In this document: piece after piece, positions 1 through 9,229 of the stretch | Layout of the letters: every line of letters starts with the position of its first letter | Position numbering within the stretch: position 1 is the stretch's first letter | Assembly (NCBI GenBank): GCA_015680685.1 | Contig: MNCI01003664.1 | Location: 29,329-93,328 of the forward strand | Source of the DNA: Gnetum montanum | Taxonomy: Eukaryota > Streptophyta > Gnetopsida > Gnetales > Gnetaceae | Direction: 5' to 3' | DNA length: 64,000 nucleotides | Notes under the pieces: generated by a model | What the model saw: the letters and a program-made list of their open reading frames with translations, nothing else | Told to the model about the DNA's origin: nothing | Databases searched by the model: none | Program-made: the position numbers and the translations under genes

Positions 1-1198
1 TAGGGTCATCGTTGTAGAAATCCACTACCTTTAACTCTCCCTCAGTGGCTGTTTTGAGGCATTTTACCTCTTCAGTAAGCTCTTGCATTATCTTTTTGGC
101 GTCTGCCCAGTCTTGGGCGCTCGGTGATGCGGCAGCTTGGGGTTGCGGTATACTGTACAAGCTAGATTGTTGCGTGTTAGGTTGAAGGGCTGAAAGTTGC
201 ACGGTCGATGGTTGGGCTTGCGGAAAATTCACAGTGGGCGGTGCTAAGGATGACACGTTGTAGGGAAAATGTTGTTGTTGTTGTTGCTGCAGCGGGGGTT
301 GTGCTTGGGGCACATTTGCTGGTGGGATTGTGTGGGGTGGTGCATGGTGATGGGGGACCTAGTATGGCAGCGTTCCTCTTGCCGGCCATTGCCCCGCCAC
401 GTTATGGGAGGGGACTCCCTGTTGGGTCACGGCTGTTTGGGGAACTGTATGTGCTTGGACGTGTGGTATGAAGTGGGCGGATGTGGATGCCGGAATCACG
501 TGTGGCATTCCTATCATCCTTGGTGGGAGTGTTGCCCCCAGGTTATCGAAAGGTGGCAGCACTTGTGAGGATGGGCCCGCCGCAGCTGTGGGGATGAGCG
601 CGAGCGGGAAGGTGTTGGATTGGTGATCACTCGAAAGAGGGACGTGGACTACTGCTGCTGTTTCCGGCGGTGGCTGTTGAGCCTGGACGAATCTAAGGTG
701 TTGCAAGGGCATGAGTTCCCCTGTGCCAGGATGGAAGATGGGGTTGATCTGTGCTTGAGGGCTTAGGGTATGGTACGACTCTCCTTGCTCGGATTGAGCA
801 GCGAATCCATCCTCATCCTCTGGTCGGGGCTCCAGTGCAGGCTAGTCCAACAAATTGTTCCTTTGCAGGAGGAGTTCCGAATATTGTTTAGGAACGGGAA
901 TTACGTCGTACGGGGAAGGGATGAACTCTCGTCCCCCCCTATAATACAGCTCAAATTGCCTCTTCACCTCCAATTCAGCTTGATCAACAGCCAGGTCAGC
1001 TTGTATCTTAATACAGATAAAGTTGTACTGGTCCTGGGTAATGATGTTAGAGGCTGGGTCCCTCCCTTACAGCCTTAGGGATCGGCGGGGACCCGCTGTG
1101 GGTTGCATTCCTAGGTGTTGTGTGATGAACTGTTGGACAGCTATGGTGTTCATGGCGGTGGTCTGGGCGGTGAGAGCGGTGTTGTTCACAGAGTTCAT
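1..1198 (-). pseudogene. Tat-type retrotransposon gag, N-terminal part (copy A)
   Basis: This is the amino-terminal half of a gag protein of a Ty3/gypsy Tat-lineage element, which would form the virus-like particle in the cytoplasm. It starts at the ATG at 1198-1196 (MNSVNNTAL) and runs off the left window edge. It is colinear with the longer copy at 9.2-12.4 kb: both have an N-terminal block ending in RRSLRL or CRSLRL, then a Pro/Gln-rich part with the shared motif VIPASTSAH (near 490-530 here), then SAQDW followed by an acidic helix near 1-120. An in-frame stop follows RRSLRL at about 1070, and other breaks occur, so it is a decayed copy. The core gag fold and zinc knuckle would lie left of the window. 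Assignment rests on comparison with copy B. Confidence 0.7.
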
Positions 1199-1254
1199 GA
1201 TGCTATGTCATAGGGATGGATAAGTGTGGAAATGCGGATTTGATATCTTGTGCA

Positions 1255-1800
1255 ACAGGCAGCGTATACAGCGTGTACAGCGTATACAGCGTAGACGCTG
1301 AAGAGCGTATACCGCGTGAGATGGGCTACAGCGTAAGGCAGGAACGTGAAATGAGTGGTAGCCTAGGGCTCAGCGTAATATAAGTCGCAGCGTAAAACAA
1401 GTGATCGGCGTAACACAAGAATGTGAAACGAGTTGCGGCGTAAAACAAGACTCAGCATAAAAGTAGAGAGCGTAAAGCAAGTTCAGCGTAAACAAGTCAG
1501 CGTAAAGACAGTTGCAGCGTAAAACTGGGAACTAAGGTTCAGCGTGAAACGAGACAGCGTAAACAAGATAGGGCGTAAACAAGGCTCAGTTAAACGATAG
1601 AGAGTGTAAACAAGGACGGCGTAGACAGTACGCAGCGTAAACAAGATTCAGCATAAACAATGCAGAGCGTAAAAACGAAAGGCAGTGTATGATTTTCAGA
1701 GGGAAATTTTCAGAGGGGGCGTAAATACTGGACAGCGTAGACGCTGGATAGTCGTAGGGTGGGTTTTTGGACAGGACAGCATAAACGCTGGAGCATTTTA
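1255..1800 (-). repeat. GCGTAAAC-word repeat in LTR/leader A
   Basis: The word GCGTAAAC, usually as AGCGTAAACAAG or a CpG-decayed form, recurs irregularly more than 15 times at spacings of roughly 15-25 bp. Close to gag it shifts to GCGTATACAGC. It lies between the LTR TATA box and the gag start, so it would be transcribed as leader RNA. LTR B has a few of the same words but a different 40-bp tandem repeat in the equivalent place. Confidence 0.6.
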
Positions 1801-2437
1801 CAGGTAGCGGCATGTAAGAGTTTTAGGAGGCCCTCCTTTTAGCGCCAATTTCTGTACCGCCTAAAATCGTCGGTCTCTGGCTGGAAGGGAAAATAGAGGC
1901 CGTGGGATCGCGGGACGAGTACAGAAGACCCTGCCTTTGCCTGAGGGTGAGCTGGAATGCAACGGAGGCAGAGTACCTTGGGTGGTCTGCACGCGGATCA
2001 GACAAGGATTTCCCCGCACGTACGCAAAATGCTAAATGCTGGGTTATGCGTAAACGGCGTGCAGGCGTAAACAGCAAAAACAGCGTAAAACGTAAACAGA
2101 TGCAAACGAAGCGTGAGCGTAAACAGACGTAAACGGTGCGTGGGCCAAATTGACGTAAAACTGTAAAAGAACTTGCAGCAAATGTAAATAGAACAGAGTC
2201 AAAGTATAGTGCACCAGTCTAACGCAGTCGTGTGGGAACACAAGGCGGACGAAAGGCCCCAGCGTACACAGGGATGACTCGGTCGGTTTGCAGGGCGAGC
2301 GGAGCATAAGAGACTAGATCCGCAGTGTGCAGGGCTTCCCAACGTAAGAAGGTTTTCTGCTCTTTTGCGCAGCGTAAATGTTCTCTGGTGTGCTCCGGGA
2401 TTTTGCCAACCGTCAAGATGAAGCGGAAAAATGGGGG

Positions 2438-2444
2438 TTTTATA
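2438..2444 (-). promoter_or_regulatory. Putative TATA box of LTR A
   Basis: TATAAAA on the minus strand, followed by CCCC, inside the LTR and about 640 bp from its 5' edge. The related LTRs at 20.7 kb and 34.3 kb have TATAAATACCCC at a comparable place, which supports this as the element promoter. Confidence 0.55.
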
Positions 2445-2529
2445 CAGGTTGTTACGCTAGACTCGGGATGGGAGACACGTGGCGCATTGACCGGGTGCAT
2501 ACACTTTACAAATATACAAAATGTTACAA

Positions 2530-2965
2530 CTGCTGGGCGTATACACCGCATCAGGTCGGCGTATACACTGGGCGTATACGCTGAAAATGCTAGGCGTGAA
2601 CTGGGTGGAGATGCTGAGCGCTGGGCGTATACGCTGGTGAATGTTGGGCGTACACGCCGGGCATATACGCTGATGGATGCTGGGCGTACATGTCGGGCGC
2701 ATATGCTGAAGGATGCTGGGCGTACATGTCGGGCGCATACGCCGAAGGATGTCCACTTGCTTCAATCCTTGCTCTTCGGTGTTATCTTCATGCTGTCATT
2801 GGAGATCTTGTCGTCAAGCGTGTGCATCTGCAGTACCTGGGCGTGTACGCCGGAGAGCCGAGCGTATACGTTGGAGTGCCGGGCGTATACGCTGGGCGTA
2901 TACGCTGGGTGTATACGCTGTATGTGTGATCTTGGCGTATACGCTGGAGTGTATACGCTGGCACC
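2530..2965. repeat. GCGTATACGC palindrome cluster in U3 of LTR A
   Basis: The self-complementary decamer GCGTATACGC and its one-step variants (GCGTACACGC, GCATATACGC, GTGTATACGC) occur well over ten times. At 2880-2925 they become a direct 13-14 bp tandem repeat (GCGTATACGCTGG). The cluster sits upstream of the TATA box in the U3 part of the LTR. The variants are mostly C-to-T or G-to-A changes at the CpGs. Confidence 0.7.
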
Positions 2966-3081
2966 ATGTACTCAGCAAAAACTAAGTGTTGCGATCATGC
3001 AGCCGACATCGTTCGTGAGTTCCAAGGTCCTGTTTGGTGTCGGACAAGTACTAAGCTCCGAATTTTGTGGTGTTTCAGGTG

Positions 3082-3223
3082 TCAACATGAATCTCAGGCC
3101 CATGGCATCAGCGTGAATCTTAGGCCCATAGCGTCAACGTGAATCTCATGCCCATGGCGTTAGCATGAACCTCAGGCTCACAGCGTCAGCATGAATCTTA
3201 GGCCCACGGCGTCAGCGTGAACC
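3082..3223. repeat. 26-bp tandem repeat, about 5.5 copies
   Basis: The unit runs from TCARCRTGAATCTYAGGCCC to the following ATRGCR. It abuts the outer edge of LTR A. The copies differ mainly by transitions. Confidence 0.8.
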
Positions 3224-3760
3224 CCAATCGATTCACCGCGGTGAGAAGGTAAGGATCTGACCGTAGGGGGGAGTAGGCAACAGAAATCAGGATGCAACGA
3301 GTCAAACGGAAGGAATCGGTATGTACGTCTTGACAAAGCCCCCAGCATGCAGGGTTCAACGCAGCGTGTAGGGTTCAGCGTAAACGCGATGGGTAATGGC
3401 AAGCGAGCGAAGGACCAGGGAAGGAAGGAGCCTAGCTTGACCTTCGTAGAGGAAAGCGAGGCAATGCTCCAATGCCTGCCCAAACCCATGATCCCCTCAT
3501 GGTTGGGATTGTCATGCCGGTAAACCCTGATCTTCTGCCAAAATTTGTATTTTTGCTTATTTTTTCTATCAATTTTCCTGATTTCGGCGCGTTGCGTAAG
3601 GTCTATCTTGTTTCCGTAGCATAGATGTTAACGTGTAGGCCAACATCAACGTTTTGTCCCTTTACACACGACAGATTTTGTCTGGGAGTTTTTGGTTACA
3701 TGTTCAGCATGTAGGGTGTTCACGTTGGGCGTGCCAGCGTGCAGGGTGTTCATGTTGGTC
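3224..3760. other. Gene-free LTR-like spacer
   Basis: No coding region is supported. Words typical of the neighbouring LTRs (GCGTAAACGCG, CAGCGTGTAGGGTTC, CAGCGTGCAGGGTGTTC) recur, so this is probably the 3' untranslated part or LTR debris of a related element. There is no clear polypurine tract next to LTR A. Confidence 0.4.
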
Positions 3761-3762
3761 GT

Positions 3763-6700
3763 GAACTTTGAGAAATTTTCAAGTGTTGCCATCTATCGTA
3801 AAACTTCATTTTTTGCATAGCACATTTATTCTGGTTCTTGGATACTTGCAGGGATCCCAAACCTTTCCTCTTAGTGGTGGAGCTTGTTGGAGTTCTGGCA
3901 TGGTTTGGGTCTATTGATTCTGATGAACCGGCTCTCGATATGACCATTGATCAAAATGGGGTATGGTTCAGGGCAGGTGCCAGCAAGTTCCTGGCTTTCA
4001 TCTTAGAAAAAATCAACGTGGTAATATTGTCACATCTAAGTGAACAAGTAGCGCTGAGCATGCTTGAGACTATGTTACCAGGATCCTCAAATGGCATTGT
4101 GGCTTTCATGGTGGACATCAACGAGGGATTGCTTACAATTAAGGATGGACCCTCTGGAGGACCTAGATCTACCCATCCGTTATCGCATGTATGGGAGCTA
4201 TTATAACATGGCTCTCACAACATCAATAGCACTTTATTCCTGGCCGCTCGTGCACACACCTTATTCCAGAATCCTCCTAGAACGGTGTACCGGGTAGAAA
4301 GGTAAGGTTGTTTAATTCACTATTTCTGTTCTAATGCTTAGTGGTTCAGGTTTTGACCGTCGTTCCTTTTGCAAGCACCAATTTGACAAAGAAGGAGTAT
4401 GCGTAGGTGATGATGGACTTGCATTGACTCATACCACCTTAGAGACTTTCATGGCGGGTCCCACTCTCCGTGGTTCCATGTTAGCCCAGACTAAGGGTGC
4501 AACTGTTCATTTTCACAAATGATACTCCAGGGCATTTGCACAATGTGAGGCTCAAGGATGGCTGCATGGGGATTGGTCCCGTAATGGTCCATTTTTCCCA
4601 TGCGATGCTGACTTGTCTTCTAATGATCCTAATCCATTATCCAATGGTAAGTAATAGTATTTCTGACGCTTAACGTTTGTTTGTTCTACTACATCGTTGG
4701 TTACATTGACTCCATCGATGTTACCTTGTGCATACAGTGGATGTCCCCTCTGGTGGAGTCACCATCACAACTGGGCGGACTGAGGGCACTTTGGGCATGA
4801 AATTTGGGGAGATCAGTGATGCACAATGATGGTTGCATGATAAGGCACTACCACATATTATCAGTTGTCTGTGCAACGCTAGCCTCATGGAGTTATATAC
4901 AGCCCCAAGTCCTAATGTCTTTGTGATCGAGATGATTGCGATCGTTGATTCTTTCAATGAAGCGGTTACTTATTATAGTACTCGTGTCAAGGGAATCAAA
5001 GTAGCCTTCCATCTATCAGTGGAGTTCTTTTTAGACTTCTTCAATGTACCAGCAACTGGGACTAAAGTGATTTTGGATAGAACGCAGAAGGAGATCCATG
5101 TGGTTCGTGAATTGGAGGACTGGTTGGGTGTACTTAAAGGTGCTAAGGGATTCCCTATGCAAGGACAATCAAAAGTAACTGAAGTCAATGAACTATACCC
5201 CCTATTTAGAGCATGAGTATTTCCAAAGTCCCTATCCCAAGTGAGGACTTTTGGGGTAGAATCTGTGCACATCATGCGCATGATTCTAGAGACTGGGGTG
5301 CACTATAATTGGGTTCTGTTTTTAGTTTCAGGTTTCCATGGGGAGATAGTGAGGTTGCGTTTGAACATTGAGGCATAGTCCCATTTCACCTTTGCATTCT
5401 TCGCCGGTTACTTGCGTCGACTAGCTGAATTTCTAGTTGTTCGCATGGACAACAAATACGTGTTAAGGGAACGTGGGCAACTATCTCGCCCATGGATTCG
5501 CCACTTATTTAAGATGATAAAATCCCAAAATGCTCCTGAGGGAATTGACGAATCGATTTCTGTTACAATGGAGAGATCATCTGGCCATTCAATTGATACG
5601 CATGACAGCATAGGGTTGGAACCAGGTGATGTGCCCTATACTGCTAGGAGAGCCGACCGAGTAATCAAGGAAACAATTGGGAAGGGAAAATCCAAGGTTC
5701 AATAACCTAAGCACTCTAGAGAAGTGGCTCCAGCTGTAGATGAACCCAAGGTGAAATGCATACGGTTTAAAATGCCAGTCCGGGGTAAGTAAGCCTGGTT
5801 CACTTGTTTATCCTTGTTTTATTATCATTATTATTATTTTTATTTTATTTTATTTTTTTCAGCCATTTATACGAAGTTATCTTACTCCTGAATGTCATTT
5901 ATTCAATGCTACACTTATGAATGTCATCAGAGCCAACTCCTAAAGTAAGAAAGGAGGTGTTGATGCCGATCGTCGAGGAGGAGGAAGTCCCAATGAATTT
6001 GGATGAGGAGGACGAAGCGGGCAACGATGAGATGGAAGTCCCTACCCCTCTAAGGAAGAAGCAAAAGAGCAGGAGGAAGATACCATAGAAAAGGGTCACA
6101 TTGATATTCAGGATGAAGTCGACAAGATGTTTGATGGTTTCTTCGGAGGAAGGTTAGACCTTGGTGATCCCCCGAATCCGGAAGAGAACAGAGATTTCGG
6201 TATGTTATCCTTATTATGTTTATTTGGCTCTTGAATTGTTCTTTCTATTATTCAAAGTTTTAATTTTATGTTTTTGCTACTACTAGGTGAAAATGTTGAA
6301 ATTAGGATGATTCCTAATGTTTATTTGTAAATACCTATGATGAAGACTCCAATGGAAACGACCACCAAAGTTGACGCATCTCCTACAAATGAACCATTTA
6401 CTTAGATTGAGATGCCAAGTAAGATGGATTTTGTCCTTGGTATCGTTGATGAGGTAGTTGATCGCATCTAGCAAGCTCATCCTGAAATAGGTACATATGT
6501 CTTAAGCGTTTTGAGTCCTTCGGTTTTCACATACGTTTCCACCGTCCGATGTCTAATGCATGTTCTTCTCACGTGGATAGGGACTAAGCTGAAGTGGGAT
6601 CCATCTGAGGCCACTTGCATTGACAGTCTGACCACACTACCATCAAAGATTGAGCAAGTGCCAAGAAAGATCTATGATGAAGTGGCAGAGTGTGTTGTGC

Positions 6701-7558
6701 AGAATGCCAAGTCTCTTTGGACCTGTAGGCATTCCATTGAGAAACTATGGTTGCAAATTTAGGTAGGGGAAAAGGAGGTTGCTAGGCTAACAGCAGAACG
6801 AGATGATTTTAAGTCACGCTATGAGTTTTCCTTGGCAAGGTTGATGGGTGATCGTTCTTGGTGAACCTCTGAGATTACCTATACTAGGTATTAGAATTTA
6901 TTGAATCACCAAATAACTATGATTCGGGAGCTAGCAGAACGGAAGGCACAAATTGATTTACTGAATCTCAAGTGTCAGGATTGGAAAGCTTTCATGTCTA
7001 AGGTGCAGAAATGGAGTCAAGATGAGAAGACGCACAAGTATCATTATAAAAAATCAATAAAGGAGCAATCCATAGAGAAGCGTCAGCTGGAAATGTTTGT
7101 AGATGGTTTAGGCCTATGATCTTCATTTGACACATTTGCTAAGCACACTATGGTAGAGATGGAGTCTTCCAACAGGGTCATCACTACAGCTTCTGGGAAG
7201 GTTTCTATGGGCGAGTTTCCTCTTAAATGTCCCACTTGGTCTGCGGTGGAAAAAGGGAAGACCTTAGCCAACATTGATCTGGGTCTTGATGGAACTGACT
7301 AGGCAAGTGTCCCTAAGGAGGAAATCCTTCGTCAGCTGGAGTTTGGTCTACGAGGATCTTCTTCGGTAAGTCGTTTAGATTTGTCAATTTTGCTTATTAG
7401 TTTTTAGCAGAAAATGTCATCTTTCTTTGTTAATTATTTTCTTTTACCTTTTACCGAATCACGAGGATGATGGCGGCCAGGAAGGTGGCCCTAGCGAAGT
7501 GGGGCAAGATAATGCAGAGGAGCCTAAAGATCAAGCTCCTCCTGGATTTGGTGCCTAG
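3763..7558 (+). pseudogene. Unknown multi-exon-like gene remnant, antisense to the retroelement
   Basis: I do not recognise this gene. Coding-like pieces lie on the plus strand in order: 3838-4206 (VELVGVLAWFGSIDSDEPAL), 4334-4650, 4740-5216 (an unbroken 127-codon stretch from 4833), 5280-5705 (ends basic, KGKSKVQ), 5930-6090 (very acidic, EEEEVPMNLDEEDE, then KKQKSRRK), 6511-6762, 6901-7119 (Lys/Glu-rich, coiled-coil-like) and 7470-7558 (ends QAPPGFGA then stop). Stretches such as GTAAGTAAGC near 5785 and long T-rich tracts before the next block look like intron boundaries. In-frame stops at several points argue against function. It lies antisense to gag/protease of copy B, between the expected pol end and the 3' LTR. 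Extra antisense ORFs at that position are known from the Tat lineage (maize Grande for example), so it is probably a captured or element-borne gene. Confidence 0.45.
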
Positions 7559-7560
7559 TT

Positions 7561-7985
7561 TCGATTTGATGTTTTTGTTATTAAAATGATTATGTATATG
7601 ATCTATGTATTATGTGGAGACATTGTGCTAAGTTGTAATTTGATTTTGATACATTTATACAATTTTTCGGTTGAGTTTTATATTATTCATTTTTTTTTTA
7701 ATTTTGCATTTATTTGAACACTGAGAAGCATAGATTTGAAGTGAAAATATTTTTTTTCTTTTGGCTGTTTAAATGTAAACACGATGCAGCAGTGTAAAAT
7801 GTTTTTGTTCATTTTTTTGTTTAAGTGTAATGCATGAAGTAGGAATGCAAGTAGGAATGTAATTGTAGTTGAAGCATAATCGTGTAAAAGGGGAATGTGA
7901 AGGAAAACTGTAACTAATAACGCAACAATGTAGGCGTAAATTCGAACAGTGAACTTGAATCGAGAGAAAACAAATGTAAGAAAAT
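7561..7985. other. AT-rich spacer
   Basis: No gene is seen. The strand is rich in T runs and in scattered TGTAA words, and looks like untranslated retroelement sequence or a 3' flank of the antisense gene remnant. Confidence 0.4.
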
Positions 7986-7989
7986 GCTC

Positions 7990-8250
7990 TAGTTTAAGGC
8001 CATTTCGGGCCATGCGCACATGTGTGTCAGTTTAAAGTCATGACGGACTGCAGTCTTGATGTTCTAGTTTAGGGCCATTTCAGGCCCCATGCACTAGTTT
8101 AAGGCCATTTCAAGCCATGCGTAAACAAGAGAAGTTTCAAGTGATATTGGTGGATTTCTTGGTAAACCGGCCATTTCTGTCCGTGGCTATTTTTATGTCG
8201 TTGCGGACATGTGATAGTTTAACGTCATTTTGGATGAAGAATGTAGTTTA
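7990..8250 (-). repeat. AGTTTAA-GGCCATTTCGGGCC degenerate repeat
   Basis: About six irregular copies of AGTTTAAnGYC followed by a short inverted repeat (GGCC-ATTTCG-GGCC, GGGCC-ATTTCA-GGCCC or GTC..GAC) at spacings of about 35-60 bp. The same motif forms a more regular array at 23,330-23,640 downstream of integrase in the other Tat element, so it marks the region 3' of the coding part. Confidence 0.6.
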
Positions 8251-9216
8251 ACGTTTTAGCAATTTTTTGATTATTCTTAATTTAATGTTAGGAGTGACGC
8301 TGGTAGGTATGATTCTGTACTCAGCGTCCCCTTCGCTGATCACGTTGAACAGTAATTTAGCCCAAGGGACGTCTGATGGAACAAGCTCTGTGTTGGTGTC
8401 TCCTAGTGTTTCCGTATGTACAATAGTTTCTGAGTTTGTTGTAGTTTCTAGGTTAGGCGATATATATGCAGTTTCAAGTTCGGGTGTTTTTATGCTAGGT
8501 GAAGTTTCTTTTACGTCTGATGGATCATTGTTTCCTGGTTGCATGCAACTTTCTTTTTCCTTTGTGTCATCCTATTTAAGCTCTTCAAACTTAACCTCCG
8601 AGCCTTGGTTTGTATCCGTATGTGACAAGATGGTAGATGTGGAGGATTCCCTGTGTATAATGATTTCACCACCTTCATAAGGTAGGTGGATCTCTTGGTG
8701 TATCGGGGAAGAGACTGCTTTGAGTTGGATTAGCCAGGGTCTTCCTAATATTAAATTGAACCCTGGCATCTCGTCGATGACAAAAAAATTAGCAGATGTG
8801 GGGAATCGATCCCCTGCTATAAAGTCCAAAGTTATGGTGCCTTTTACTACTACACGTGATCTACTAAACGATTTTAAACATGTAGTGGAGGTTGGTCTAA
8901 TTAGTTCCGTAAGCCCTAATTGTTCAATGACGGGATAAGGTACTACGTTTTTGGCGACTCCGTCATCTACATGCACTCGATGTATTTTGAATTGATTTAC
9001 TTGTATCGTTATGAACATAGATGCGGTTGTCACTTGTCCTGTTTTCTCATCAATTTTGATGTTGCTAGTGTGGAAGCCTAGTGATTTAGAAGTCAATCCT
9101 TGAAGTGAATACATTATCACATGAATTAACGGTTCATTTGGAGGTAAGTCTTCGCTTACCGAGATCGATGTCAACATGCATACTAGGGCTTCACGATGAG
9201 TTTGAGAAGTTAACAT
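8248..9216 (-). pseudogene. Tat-type retroviral-like aspartic protease (copy B)
   Basis: An aspartic protease of an LTR retrotransposon, which would cut the Gag-Pol polyprotein inside the particle. Residues from 9216 leftward give the order expected for plant gypsy proteases: a strand, the active-site turn VHVDDGVAKNV (DDG where retroviral enzymes have D-T/S-G; plant Tat proteases commonly show D-N/D/G-G), the helix PYPVIEQLGL, and the C-terminal flap and core FFVIDEMPGFNLILGRPWL, matching the family hallmark LLGRPW. A linker follows with a stop near 8569, then a further open stretch (8544-8248) rich in Ser/Thr/Glu. No reverse transcriptase follows, so pol has been deleted or replaced here. 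It lies downstream of gag B. Confidence 0.8.
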
Positions 9217-9229
9217 CAGGTCATATAGA

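Larger units (their letters stand above)
1240..3077 (-). mobile_element. LTR of Tat-type element A (5' LTR plus leader)
   Basis: The right edge is firm: read on the minus strand the LTR begins TGAAACACCAC at 3077, the same start as LTR B (14581) and close to the solo LTR (34302). It is homologous to LTR B over several blocks, for example the stretch around 1835-2060 matching 13180-13410 and the stretch at 2210-2300 matching 13540-13630. The left edge is approximate, because I could not fix the CA end or the primer-binding site and part of 1240-1800 may be untranslated leader. It lies directly upstream of gag A. The 5 bp outside the edge (3078-3082) would be the target duplication, but its partner is not in the window. 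Confidence 0.65.

Noticed and set aside
2325-3116. A 263-codon plus-strand frame rich in Arg/Ala/Tyr/Thr
   Set aside because: It lies antisense in the U3 of LTR A and is generated by the GCGTATACGC repeat.
8267-8680. A 137-codon plus-strand frame
   Set aside because: Antisense shadow of the protease region, whose minus-strand reading has clear family motifs.
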